DNA of 64,000 bases, taken from Diplodia intermedia (taxonomy: Eukaryota; Ascomycota; Dothideomycetes; Botryosphaeriales; Botryosphaeriaceae). The notes beneath the pieces were generated by a model. It worked only from the letters and a program-made list of their open reading frames with translations. It was not told where the DNA came from and made no database searches. Both the position numbers and the translations under genes were made by a program. Shown one piece after another: positions 42,528 to 54,700 of this stretch (the first letter of the stretch is position 1; the number at the start of each line of letters is the position of its first letter). Where the stretch lies: positions 114,017-178,016 of the forward strand of contig JAKEKT010000074.1 in the NCBI GenBank assembly GCA_021495925.1, read 5' to 3'.

Positions 42528-42898
42528 AAGAAACGAGCGCTGATTGAACAACACGACAGGTCGCCAACATGTTCTTCATCCCGATGGGCATCTGGCTCGG
42601 CAACCCCGCCATCTCGGTCGGCCTGTACGTCTGGAAGGGCGTCGTGCCGGCGCTGGTCGGGAACGTCCTCGGCGGCGCGCTGTTCTGCGGCGCGTATTAC
42701 TGGTACATGTACCTGTACGGGCAGGACGCGCCGCTCGTCGACGGCGTGCCGTACCGGGCGCACGGGGACGACGACGTGGAGAAGGGGATCGGTGGCGAGC
42801 GTGTTGAGGATGTGAGGGGGTTGCGCAAGGGTGGTGGCTCGTCGGAGGAGTTGGAGAGGGAGCAGGAGGTGAGGGGGGTGAGGGAGACGGGCGCGTAG
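41616..42898 (+). CDS. Formate/nitrite (FNT) transporter
   Basis: Plasma-membrane anion channel/transporter of the FocA/NirC/NitA family. 324 aa from five exons: 41616-41792, 41850-41960, 42020-42140, 42209-42435 and 42560-42898; all junctions are GT...AG with consistent phases. Six hydrophobic segments are present, including SSVSAGCLLSFAAASCLTA, IVFPYGLVLIILTGADLCTG, TFWGNLAGSLFMVAIIF and HMILLRGIGCNWLVCLGCFF. The motif GFDHVVANMFFIPMGIW contains the conserved pore histidine (FNT signature xHxxANMxxIP). The closest known type is fungal nitrite transporter NitA, so nitrite uptake is more likely than formate alone (inference). The C-terminal 50 residues are a hydrophilic charged cytosolic tail. 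Intron 4 holds a long GA microsatellite. Confidence 0.93.
42473..42525 (+). repeat. (GA)n microsatellite in an intron
   Basis: More than twenty GA units lie inside intron 4 of the FNT gene, close to the acceptor side. Confidence 0.9.
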
Positions 42899-43189
42899 GG
42901 TTGGGTGGGAGTGGGGAGGGGGCGTGGGAGGGAGGGCGGCACGGCTGGGCTGAGGCATTTGTGGAGGGATTGTTAAAGTGGTTTTGGGGGAGGGGAATAA
43001 AAAGAAAGGCCCACGTACCGGCTATTGGGATCCATGTTCGAATAACTGGTCCTTCTGCTTAGAGAACTTTATACTTATCTTTGGAAATGTAAGGGTTGAG
43101 TCCCATACTAAGTAAAGCGGGACATCCTTAGCCGGGGAGGTAGGAGTGGCTGTTTCTAAGGGTTTCATATGTACGGATGGGATTAGTAA

Positions 43190-45617
43190 GTGCTTATAGC
43201 TTTCCTAGAAGACCTCTATTCAATGGTCAGTCCCGAAGACGACGTCAAAATAGTCTTAGACGCTCTTGATGAAGTCGAAGAGGAGGACCGTGAAATTCAT
43301 CCTGGATCGAGCAGACTTTCTTTAGCCAGCAGCACCGCATCAGTCTCATTGTTCTCAGCCGCCATGAGCAGAGTTTCCAGTCAAAATTCGATACAGTTGG
43401 CCCTCTGGTCCAAATATCCCGCAGGAATGTTGACCACAATACATTCAGACTAGATCGTAACGCATCTTTTCTAGAGAGCGGAATCTACCTTCTCACGAAA
43501 TACAAGATATTGAGTCGACAATTATGATCAAGGCCAACGGAATGTGTGTTGCATATCATCTCACTCACGAATTCCGCATTCGCTAATTGCATTATAGGTT
43601 CCGTCTCGCGGCTCTCCAAATGGACCCTCTTCAAAGATGTATGATGCCCAGAGAATTGCACGAAACTGTCCAATCCCTCCCAGTCTCGTTGGCGGGAATT
43701 TTCGACGACATCATTTCCCGAATCTGCCCGTAACGGAAAAAAACAGCGATCAGACTGCTACAGCTCCTTGCCTACGCAAAACAACCGCTACGGCTTGATG
43801 AAGTGGCCGATACCATCGCAGTCAACTTGAACACAAATCCCAGCTTTCGGCCAGATCAAAGGATGTTCAAACCGGATGATCTTCAGGATTATTGCCCTTG
43901 CCTCATTGTCCTGGAGAGATGCGACAACGAGCACATCGATGAGTCACCGGTTACGATTAGATCTCAAAGGACTATACAACTACTGGCACCAATGGGCGGC
44001 GTAGACGACCTGCAAGAAGGCCGCTCGTGGTCAAGCCCTACAATTCACAATCCCAATGATATGGAGGCTGCATCTTTACCCTATCGACAATTGAAAGTGC
44101 TCCTGGCGCACTACTCGGTTGATGAATACCTGAGGTCTCATAAAATGAGCGTTGGCATCCGCGAAGAATTCGAGGAGTCACATGTACACTCAATTTTCGT
44201 TGAGCTCAGCTTGAAGTATCTCATGTCTGTCAGCTCCACTCAGTCAGATACCTCAGTCTCCGTCGCTCGAAGAGACTACCCGTTTTCGGATTACGCCTCA
44301 AAACTATGGCCGCAACATGCAAAGGCTTGTGAACAAAAGCAAGCAACTCAAGACTTGATCATTCAGTTCCTCACCAATCCGCAAGCGTTCCGAACGTGGA
44401 TGTTCCTCTTCAATCCAGGAGATGGCTTCATCTATTGCTTGTCTACCTCCTACCAGCATGGAATATGTTTTTCCGATGGCAGTATCGAGCTCCCTTCTCC
44501 TTTGCAAGTTGCCACCACTTTTGGACTTGACAAAACGGTTCAGACACTCTCGGACCTCAGTTCCTCATCACTCTTTGAAGTGGATACCCTTCACGATTGC
44601 GACAAATACTACCATTCTCATGTGGAATCATTCTACTTCAGAGATAGCAAGTGCAGCACTTTCCATACACCGCGTGGTCCAATTTTGAGAACAAGCCCCC
44701 TCTACATCGCCGCTCGTCACGGCTGGGAAGATATTGCCGAGTTCATGATAGAGAAAGGTCTATCAGTACATGCTCAGAGTGGGCCTGCAGGCTCGCCCTT
44801 CACTGTAGCATGTGAACGAGGACATGAGAAGCTCGTATCAAGGCTTCTCGAGCAATCATTCATGCAAGGGGAGCAGTATATATATGGCTTCGAGCTCCAT
44901 CTAGCCGCCAAAACTGGAGATACAGCTTTCCTGAGCGCTGTTTTACCTCGTTACAAATGCAAATTCAAGCTTCATGATGGGGAAGGCAGATCACCGTTGC
45001 ATCTCGCAGCCGAGCTTGGTGATATCAACGCCATCCGCATCTTGTTATCGGCTGGATTTGCACTTGACGACACTGACAAAACGCTGAACCGACCTCTTTC
45101 TTACGCACTGATGAAGGGCCATGTTAACGTCCTGGATGTGTTATCATCAGATCAGCACTCAATCGAGCAGGAGCGCACACGATTGCAAAAGCGAAGAGAA
45201 ATCCTTGCGGCTATCGACATTGAAGACTCGCAAAAACTAGAAGAGTTTTACGGGGCTGGAGCCGACGCGTCTTTTGTCAAACAGGACGTAACAGCCAAAA
45301 ATGCCTTCCGCCACGCAGTGGTGAATGATAAAGCTCTCATAACTGCCTTCATGCTCGGCAGTCGGCAGATCTAACTCATCCCATATATGGATCGTTTGGA
45401 ACTTTATGAGTGCGCTTTGGGAAGCGGAAACTTTGACTTCGTAAAGCTGTTTCCACCAGACAAGGCATCATATCTTGCTTTCAGATATCGCTATGGGCAC
45501 CGAATGGAAGACTACGCGGGAGGCAATGGGTACTTCGAGATAGAGGAGCTGATTCTGGAGATGGACGAGGCTCGCAACTCGCGCGAGTCTAAGAGCGCTT
45601 CAAGCGAAAGCGCTTAG
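43190..45617 (+). pseudogene. NACHT-ankyrin NLR gene, distal half, broken
   Basis: The stretch begins inside a NACHT domain: DDVKIVLDALDEVEEE carries the Walker B motif. HRISLIVLSRHEQ in another frame matches the following sensor strand, then IQDIESTIMIKANGM and FRLAALQMDPLQRC, separated by a clean 54-bp intron (43544-43597, GTGTGT...TATAG). LLQLLAYAKQPLRLDEVADT follows the winged-helix-type part. From 43803 a 523-codon frame continues with ankyrin repeats (SPLYIAARHGWEDIAEFMIE, SPLHLAAELGDINAIRILLS). Lesions: two frame changes before 43500, in-frame TAA at 43731-43733, and TAA at 45372-45374 before an open tail to 45617. The P-loop and everything before it are absent. Clearly NLR-derived and non-functional as read. 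Confidence 0.82.
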
Positions 45618-48600
45618 CTGGATGGACCTCCGTTTGCAAGCGGACCCTCCAAGGCCGCCTGAGCTTTAAGCGCCGCGTGTTGCGAGCCCTGGAGACAGAT
45701 GAGGTGATTGTGTCCCAGTCCTGCGACAACAATTCAATCCTTTCAAGCATCGAGTACACTTCATCCATTGCCTTAAGGTAACCTACCAGTACCTAGAGAA
45801 GTCTTTTGTTTGATCGTATCAGATCACCTTCATCTTTCCCGCGCCGTTCTGTCATCCGGGGCTCAACGTTCCCCGCAACCAACCCACGGAAAGTGGCAGC
45901 AGTAGCATTTTCCTACCCTACCATAGCAATACAACTCCCTTCCACCTCCACCCCCACAATCGCCGAGTGACGACCCACACCCACAGCCCTGTGGCTGACG
46001 GGGTTCCTGCAATACGCGCATGCAAGCTTTCGTCATCCAGGTACGCATACGTAGTTTTGGCCTACTAAAAAAAAAAAACCAAAAGCGGCCGAACCTGCGC
46101 CACACACGCGACGTTACCACGCTACTGTTACAAGGCCGCGCATGGCTGCCGGCCCCGAATCCAGGAACACCGGTTCCAGCCACAGACGACGAACACCCCC
46201 CCACCTGGACGCTAGCCACGAATAAAAGCCGACGTTGACCCACTTAATGATAGGGGGGGTGGTTGGGACGAAACATTCCAGACTTTTTGGTGTGATCTCG
46301 ATGCGTGTGTCGTCAGCGTACATGCATACGTAGTAGTGCGGAGGGGAGGGAAAATATGGAGAGCTCTCCGCTGTTGTATCCGAAAAAAGAAACGAAGGAA
46401 ACGTAGGTACGTGCGGAGGAGGAGGAGGAGGAGTCTAGAACCGGAGAAGCCAAAAAAAAAAATGTCGCAACGTCACAGCAGCTGCAGCGAACAGGAACGA
46501 GATCACCGGAAGGAGAAAGAAGTAGAAGGAGACGCGGCGCCGTGTACATAGCTATACGACGACGGAACACGAATAATGACCCAACGACGGAAACGGACGG
46601 CTACATCCCCACTGCAACCTTGCCTGCCTGCCGCTCCCCCTTCACGTGCCTCCATGATCCAGCCCCCGCGCGCGCCGCCCGTGTCTAGGCCTTTCGAAAG
46701 TCACGCCCGGCCGTTTGGGCCGTAGCCCATCAAACGGCGGGCTTTCCCCCCCCACCGGCCAACGGTGGGCTAGTTAGTCGCGATGATCCCGCGATCCTCC
46801 AATAAGCAAGGAGACGAAGGGGAAAAAAGAAAGAAAAATCCCGCTCAAAGCGTCGTCCCCAAGAACTCCCCAACGGCCGACGTGCATCCATCCCCAGCGC
46901 AATCCTCCTCCCCCCGACCCCCCAGCCACCTTTTCACGTGGAAACAAAAAAAACTTTGATTTTCGTTCCCCCGAACGAATGAATAATGGTAGGGCTGTCG
47001 CATGAACCAACGGCAACTCTCGCAGCCAGAACCTTAAAAAGGTAAAGTAGAGAGCAGGGAGGACCCCGGCATCTTTCTCAATAATGTAGTCGTGATTTGT
47101 TGTCGTGCAATGCTCTGGGAAGAAAGAAAAGAAGCTGCAAGGGCAACCATGTTATTCGTCAATATCTAGAATACACTTCTTCCCGCCCTGTTCTTGGCAA
47201 CTATGTATAGCCTCCCATCGCAATCATATGCGCGAAACTGCCGAGACGTTGTAGAACCGTCCGAGCTCCCCCCTTCTTTGCGGTAGCCTGATGATTCACA
47301 ATCTCCCATTCTTTGCGGGATGAAGAAAGAGAAGACAAGGAAAGAAGACCAGGTGCATTGTTTTGTCGAGAACCGAATAGTATTACCCATTACCAAAAAC
47401 CGATACATGCTTTTTGTAGTTAGCCGGTTCATCGCAGATCTCAGGAAACCAAGCAAACAAGGGCGCCGGGACAGACAGCCGGGAAAACAAAGCCGGGGAA
47501 GGATAGACACACCCGCCAGCTGCAAGCCAAGCGACAAGAAGCCAATTGTCAGAATGATGGTGGAGAAGCGACAGAAGAACCATACAAACGAACACACGTA
47601 GCCCGGAATCGGGCCGCGGAACCCTCCCCTCCCCCCAAGCACACACCAACCACACACGAAGCAGGACCGAAAGGAAAAAGGAACTTGAGCAAGTCCCGTC
47701 AGGTCGGGTGTAGGCAGAGAAGCGGAGTAGTAGTTTCCCCGTAGAGCAAAAGGCGAACGGAGCAATCCGAGATGATGAACAACGAGAAAAAACGACAACA
47801 CTGTAGATTGTGTGTGGTATTGTAGCGGGAGAAACGTAAAACAGTTGCCCCGCTCGGTTCCCACCCGGCATTAACGTCGGAGCGAATACACTACACCTAG
47901 CATTCAGTTCCTGGAATACGCGATGGAAAGGAAAAAAAACAAACACCAAGTTACCCATGTACTGTACGTCCATCGAACTTCAGGATAAAGCAAAAGCTTC
48001 CAAGTCGAGGCTTTTGAAAACGTCCCTTTAAAGGAAGAAGAGAGACGGAACAAGACTACAGTCCAGTCATGCCGTGCAACTGTTCGCATAACCAAAAGGA
48101 CAAGACGACGACGAAGAAAGAGCTGACGCACGCGGAAGAAGCGGACGCAGAAGCAGACAGAACAACGACAACAACAAGTAAAAGCAAAAGGCTCAGCTCG
48201 GAAAAGTAGTTATCAGAATCTTTCGTCTTCTTTACTTCATTATCATCTCTTCAGTCGAAAAGAGAGAGAGAGAGAGTAGTAGGTAGTTCGGGGGTAGAAA
48301 AAAATAAAAAAAGGGAAGAAGACAGAGAGAGAGAGGGGGAGATCGATCGAGAACCCATGGCCACCGACAGGTATCAGCCAGCCAGCCAGCCAGTCATCCA
48401 CCGCACCCACTCCGACTCCCACACTCCTTCTCCCCTTTTTCCCCTTCGTAAACGTTGAGCGCACATGACGCTAAATCAGTCGTCGTCGTCTCTGCTGTGA
48501 AAAAAAAAAAAAGGGAACAAGAACAAAGCCCAAACCCTCCCCCAATCCAATCAATCCAACCGTGAGGGGAAAGAAAACCCCTCTGTTTCTTCCATCTCCC

Positions 48601-48646
48601 TAATCTTCTTCTTCTCTCTCTTCTCTTACTCAATCCTCAAACCCGA
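45618..48646. other. Gene-poor region
   Basis: About 3 kb with no convincing gene. There are short A-, GGA- and CT/AG-type runs, for example (GGA)n near 46418-46433 and (CCAG)n near 48376-48393. A 232-codon frame at 47166-47864 on the minus strand has no domain and is cysteine/phenylalanine-rich; I regard it as chance. Part of this may be the 3' untranslated region of the leftward gene at 48647-49150. Confidence 0.45.
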
Positions 48647-49150
48647 TCAACGCCCCCCCAACACCTCAAAAATCCCCCCCATAACAACCCCCCCCGCGCC
48701 CCCATCCACCCTCGCCACGCCCGGCCGCGGCTCCATGACGCTCAACACGCCGCCGGACGCGCCGCCGAACAGCGCGTGCTCGGCGGCCATCTCGCGCTCG
48801 ATGTTGATGCGCGACTGCTTGCGGCGCAGCGCGAGCAGGCTGCGGATGCGTGAATACGACGACGACGATGACGACGACGACGACGACGATGTTGTTGATG
48901 AGGGGGATAGGGTGGCGGGGTTGTTGTTGTGGTGCTGGTGGTGGTGGGCGTGGCTGCTGGTGGGTGGGGTGGTGAGGTGGGGTTGGTAGGTGGAGGGTGA
49001 GGAGGAGCCTGAGGTGGTGGTGGTGTGAGGTGCCGTGGTGGTGGTCGTGGTGGTGGTCGTCGTGGTGTTGGGGATTGCCGTGGGTGGTGCGGCGAGGTCC
49101 TTGGTGTTGAGGCGGTGGAGCGAGGGGAGGCGGAACGAGTGCCGGGCCAT
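48647..49150 (-). CDS. Small low-complexity protein, unknown
   Basis: 167 aa from ATG 49150 (MARHSFRLPSLHRLNTKDLA). The frame upstream is open to 49543 but loses the conserved-looking start. Two low-complexity parts, a Thr tract and a Ser tract (from (GTC)n-type repeats), frame the middle. The ends look constrained: the start above, then RIRSLLALRRKQSRINIERE, MAAEHALFGGASGGVLSVME, and a Gly-rich C-terminus MGGIFEVLGG. The basic helix KQSRINIERE next to MAAEHAL suggests a short amphipathic module. I do not recognise a family. No intron. Coding-strand composition changes from C-rich to G-rich along the gene. Confidence 0.55.
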   Translation of the reverse strand: MARHSFRLPSLHRLNTKDLAAPPTAIPNTTTTTTTTTTTAPHTTTTSGSSSPSTYQPHLTTPPTSSHAHHHQHHNNNPATLSPSSTTSSSSSSSSSSSYSRIRSLLALRRKQSRINIEREMAAEHALFGGASGGVLSVMEPRPGVARVDGGAGGVVMGGIFEVLGGR

Positions 49151-51557
49151 GTTTGCGGATGTGTGTGTGTGGTGGTGGTGGTGATCGGCGGGAGGAAAAT
49201 GGGTACAAGGTAGGGTTTTGATGGAGTAGATGAATGCAGATGGAGAGATCCGCGAAGTACCGGTTGCGGTGACGTCGGGGGGGAAGTGGTTAATCTGGAA
49301 GCTCGAGCTGGCCCAAAGCGGAAGGGTCAGGCGGCGGTGGGTTGCTGTTTTTGGGAGGACCGTGGCGTGACGGCGTGACGGTTGGCTGGAGCGGATGACG
49401 TGCAGCGAAGGGCTGATGCTTGTTGGCAACGAGTGGTCTCTGGGGAGGAATCCAAGCGAATGGCGGCCTCGCAATGCTGGGTGGAAGCAGAGGTGGAGCA
49501 GGGTAAATAAGCTGGCTGTCGGCGGCGCGAGGCAGTCGAGCAAATTTGTCGCGGAATGCTGAGTGCGACGGCGGGCGCGCCCTTGGCTGCTTAGGGGCCG
49601 GGCTTGCGGACGGGGCGGCAGTGGGCGTGAGGGAGTGGGTTGCAGACGTGGCGGCAGCTGCAGGGTCCAGGTGCGCGCGCGTGATGGTGGGAGTAGGTCT
49701 CGTTGGTTTGCGGCGGCACGCGGCCCCGGCTTCGCTTTTATGAATGCCGGCTCTGGGGGATGTGTTGGGCGCTGCGGCCAGGGGAATGCTCGCGCGCCGG
49801 CGCCGCAGCACCGCGTCAGACAGCCGTCTCAGCTCGCATGACAGGCGTGCGACACAGCCCTACCCCCAGGCCCAGGCCGCGCATCCGGTCAACCACGGTA
49901 CCGATGGCGCAACCGCAATCGTCAGTCCCCAAGCTTTCCCTGTCGCGCCCGCCGTGCCTGACTCCTGAGACGCGCTACCGCCCATGTGCGACGTCTCACC
50001 ATCCTGCCCAAATCTCGCACGCGTTGTGCCTGCCCTTGCGACGCCGCCCTCGTGTTCGGTCACGCTGGAAGTCGCGGCCGAAGTCGCGCCCCAACCCGCC
50101 CACGTGTCCTGCCAGCTGGCGGCGATGACTTTCGGCGCAGGGCGTGACTGCGCGCCTCGTCGCCAGTGCGGCAACAATCGCTTATCTCGACCCTCATTCA
50201 CGCGACAATCACGGCCGTGGGCATTGCCATCTCTCGCTTGATTCATTTCCTGACGACATCCATCGAGATAAAGGCGAGGGACTGTGGGTCTCTCGCGCCA
50301 GCAGCCGAGCCGACTGCCTATTCTTCTCTGCACGCGACGCGATGACCCTGACATGTTATTATATTACTCTCCCTCAGTCCGTCTCCATGAAGAACCACAA
50401 CAACGTGAAGAAAAGAAAGCGGCCAGATTGCGTCAGGAGCGCAAGCAATTCAAGTGATAAAGCGCGTCATTGCGGATTGCGGCGCACACACGCCCGCCCG
50501 CACGCACGCACGCACGCACGCTCCTCCTCCCACCTCACGGCCAACTGCTGCTGCTGCATGTGCATTACTGTCGCGCACACCGCCCGAGGGAAAAACCCAC
50601 CCCATCACATCACACCTGGCCGGGGTCCCATGTGGACAACGCATCAGGAACCACGTCCCGCACACACACACGCTGTCCCGTAGCCTGCCCTCCTCCCCCT
50701 CTTCCGTCATTGTCAAGCACCACCGTCCGGGCCGTCTTGTCTGTCTCTCTTCAGCCTAAACATGGGGGCGAATCAGACCTGTCACATATCCACTACACAC
50801 GCACACACGCAACGTATACACAATCGGCCGAACTTTTCTTACTGGACGAGCAGAAGAAGAAGAAGAAGGAGAAAGAGGGGGAGGCGGAGGAACAATCTTA
50901 GAATAGACAAGACGAACGCCAATCGCTAATGCTATGCTGCGACACACACACATGTCCCGCGGGTTTCACTTTCCCTGCTGCATCATCCAAGCCCCCTGAT
51001 TTCCCGCTTCAAGACTTCCTGTCCGAAATAGAAAAAAAAAAAAAAGTCTAGACGCACCCATGGAACGGAGGCAACAACCTCGTCGCTCCCCTCGGCATGT
51101 TGAAAAAGAAGGGAGGGGAAAAAAAAAGATGGCTAACTACACTTTTGTGTGTGCGTGTGTGTGTGTGAATCTTCTCCCTTTCTGAAATCTTCCCTGCACA
51201 CCCCACCCCGCTGCTTGCGCGCATCGACATTCTTCTGTCTCTATCATGTACAACTCACTCTCTTCACACATACACAGAGAGAGAGGGGGGGAGAGATGAA
51301 TAGAGAAGGGAGAAGAAGATAGGAAGAAGAAAAAAAAGAGCAAACCCGCGTGCACACATGCGCTGCGCAACGCAATCCCCCCACCCCTCATCCCCGTCCG
51401 TCCCCAGAGAAAAAAAAATCCCACATCCCAAAAACTCCTACTCACTCCTATCCTACCCCATCCATTCCCTTCCCCATTAAGCAGTGTGTGAGAGCGAGAG
51501 AGAGAGAGAGAGCGAGAGGAATGAATGAACAACCAACCACCTCCACCATCACCATAA
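49151..51557. other. Gene-poor region with dinucleotide and tetranucleotide repeats
   Basis: No gene identified. The left part is the upstream region of the 167-aa gene, where 49290-49811 is open on the minus strand but lacks recognisable sequence. Repeats: (GCAC)n near 50495-50522, CA-rich stretches near 50660-50810, CT/GA runs near 51490-51516, and A runs near 51030-51043. Confidence 0.45.
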
Positions 51558-51713
51558 TCACCTCCCCGGCCTCCTAACCGTAAAGCTCTTCCTAATACTC
51601 TCGCCCCAAATGCTATTATCCAACACCTCCAAGACATCCTGCGCACTAACATCGCTATTCTGCCTGCTGCGCCCCCCACCACCACCTCCACCACCAGCAC
51701 CACCTTGCTCCCC

Positions 51714-51749
<36 letters not shown>

Positions 51750-54700
51750 CATGCCGCTCTGCCTGTACCCGGCACCCACGCCGCCCGGCAGAGTCGACGA
51801 GCGACTGACGCCACTGACGCCACTGGCGCCACCTGCGCCGCCACTCGGGCCGGCAACGACGCTGCTGTGGGCCGTCGCCGTGCTCATGCTCTCGCGCGGC
51901 TGCATGCCACTGACGACGGGGCTGGCGGGGCGGCTGAGGTTGAGGGCGGAGGCGAGTTGCCAGTTGAGCTCGGCGGGGTCGATGGGGGCGGCGTGCTGGT
52001 GCGTCGGCGATAAGGTTGGTGACAGGGGGATGCTCTGCAGGGCGCCGTGGCCACGGGTCGTCGGGCTCATGATGGGGCTGGCCTGGATGCTGTTGGCGCG
52101 GCTCTGGATGGGGGTTTTCTGGATGCTGTTGGCGCGGCTGCGGAACGCGCCCTCGGTGTCGAGCGGGGGCGGTGGGGCGTTGGGCCGGCTGTTGTTGTTG
52201 TCGAAGTAGCCGTCGCCGCCGCTGCCTGCCGACGATGGCGATGGCTGGTACGGCGACAGCGAGGGCGATGGAAGGCTGGATTCGGGGCGCGGGCCGCCGC
52301 CGGCCGGGCTGCCGGCCGTGGCGTCGTCGGCCATGGTGAACTCGAACTGCGGCACCGCCGTCATCCGGCCTGCTCGCTTGGCCTCCAATGCGCGACGGAA
52401 GCGACGCGCCCAGAAGAGCGTGTCGAAGAACCCGATGACGATCTTGCGCTGCACCGATTCTTCCACGCGTTGCAGGCGAGCCTTGCGGCGCAAGAATTCC
52501 TCGAGTCTGGGGGGGAAAATACTGTCAGCGTTCGTTCATCTAGTATGCTCCGAGGACACAACATACCTCAAGCTCTTGTTGTCGTTGATGACCTTGTAGT
52601 GAGCAAGAGTGATGAGAAGGGAAGTGAAATGGATGCCCCTGTCAGGATCTGCGCCATTGATCATCTCTTCGAAGAACCTGTTCATTCGTGCTCTCCGCCT
52701 ACGAATCTCCTCACACGGCAGGTCAGCCAGGCGGTCGTTGAGCTTGTTGAGGTCAATTTCAGGAGTCTGTTTTCTGCCTTCAAGTGGGAGGCCGTGGTCG
52801 GGAAGTGATTTGCTGCAGTCTTCAATGATTCGGCTGACTGTGAAATCACCATCGTATATTCTCATCTCGAAGACACCAGAAAGTTCCTATACAAGTCAGT
52901 AACGATACAACTAGAAGCTGGGGAACCACTTACGCCGAGCAAGCGCGGAAACTTCTCCTTGGAGATGAAACCCGTGCCATGAGGGTCGAACTCTGCCCAG
53001 GCTTGCTTGTATCGACGAATCTCCTCGCGGCTGATGACCGATAAACCGCTACTGCGCTGGTACACGTACGAGAAAGACTCGTAAATAAGCGAGACGAACA
53101 GGTTGACGAAGATGTACATGCTGAGCACGTTCCAGAGGATGAAGAGAGTGCGAGCCCATTCGGCACTGCCGCAATCACCGTCGTAGAACTCGTCGCCCAC
53201 TGTACAGAAAGGTGGCTGAATGGCAGCAAAATCCTCCATCACCTCGTTCCATCCTTCACCACTGGACATCCGGAACAAGAGGATAAGCGCCTTGGGGACG
53301 GTTCGGAAGTTGATGTTGCCGCCTTCTTCCGGCCCAAACCTGGTCAGGCCGAATGCCTGGGTAAAAGCAATGGCAAAAACAAGGAACATGACAAACCACG
53401 TGGCGAGGAGGTTGGCAATGGATCCCACCGACGCGGCCGCTGTTTTGAAAAGCTGGTCAAGTTGATTGTTCCGAGGAATGAGAAGGAGAGTGATTGAGAC
53501 CAAGTGGAGCTTGTGCAGCTGAACATAGCCACGCTCGTCGAAGTTGGTGAGGAGGAGAACTGTCGTGACGAACGTGCCGAACACGGAAAACAGAGAGTAG
53601 ATATCCCAAGAGCTTCTGCGAAAGCGTGTCCAGCCCAGCCCAATGATCCGAACGGTGATGTTGGCGATGTAGACTAACGTGAGGAGCAGGAAGACAAAGT
53701 CTCGTGTGCGTCCCCACTGCCATGGTTCTGGGTAGTATTCTAGGCAAAGGAGGAGTAGGTGAAGAATGAGGATGAAGGTTATGAATCTCTGCCACCGACC
53801 GGTTTTCTTCACTGCACGGCGATAGCACCATTCCTCCCATGTCTCTCGCTTCTTCGTGGACGATGGTCTCTTTGAGGGGGAGAGCTGCCTGAGGAGCTTG
53901 CGCAATTCGAGCCACGAACGTTGGTCTGTCGTCAGGTATGCAACGCCAGTTTGCTCGGTGTAGTTACGCATGAAGACGGACACGAACAGCGTCAACACGA
54001 AGACCGCACCGAGCAAGTTGAAGACAACGAAGTATACCGCATTTCCTTGTGAAGCAAAATCTTTAGGTTGCCGAAAGACTCCGGTGATGGCCGAGGCGGA
54101 GTACATGACATCAATCCAGCCTTCTTGAGAGACAATCTGGAAGAGAATGAAGAGGGAGTTGCCGAAATTGTCAAAGTCGTAAAATGGATTTGAGGCCTGA
54201 CGAGGCGATAGCACCTCCCAGTTGAACGGTGTGCTGAGGTACTCCCCAACGCAGTCGTGAAGATCCACAATGTTCGAGTCTCCGTCGTTGCACGTGTACA
54301 AACGACCGTTGAAGAGGTTGAGACCGTAGATGGCAAATGGGATGAGAAAGCTCAAGGAGACAAAGGCAGCCGACATGACCTTCCAACCACCCCGAACAAT
54401 GACGTGGTGGAAAGTGTTCCGAGCACTGTCGCTGACGTTCAACAACCTCAAAGCTCTGAGGGCTTTGAATGCACCGACGGCTCGCGACACATCTCCTTCG
54501 TTCATCAGGAGAGTCAGGATATTAATCCACAGCGTGATCAGCACGACGCCGTCGATGAATCCCCACGAGCTTCGGAAGTATGCATTTGGCGTCCAGAAAA
54601 ACCCGTCGGCGATGACCTTGATGAGGGCCTCAACACTGAAGAGAATAGCGAATCCTAAATCCGTGTACACGAACCAGTTGTAGACGCTATACCCATGGGA

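Noticed and set aside
47166..47864. 232-codon minus-strand frame rich in Phe, Cys and Leu
   Set aside because: No domain and a composition that follows local pyrimidine-rich DNA; treated as chance or 3' untranslated sequence.
49290..49811. Minus-strand open frame upstream of the 167-aa gene
   Set aside because: Pro/Ala/Arg-rich with no recognisable segment; more likely promoter or 5' untranslated sequence.
50495..50522. Regular short repeat array resembling a CRISPR or telomere-like element
   Set aside because: It is a simple (GCAC)n microsatellite without spacers, in a eukaryotic genome.
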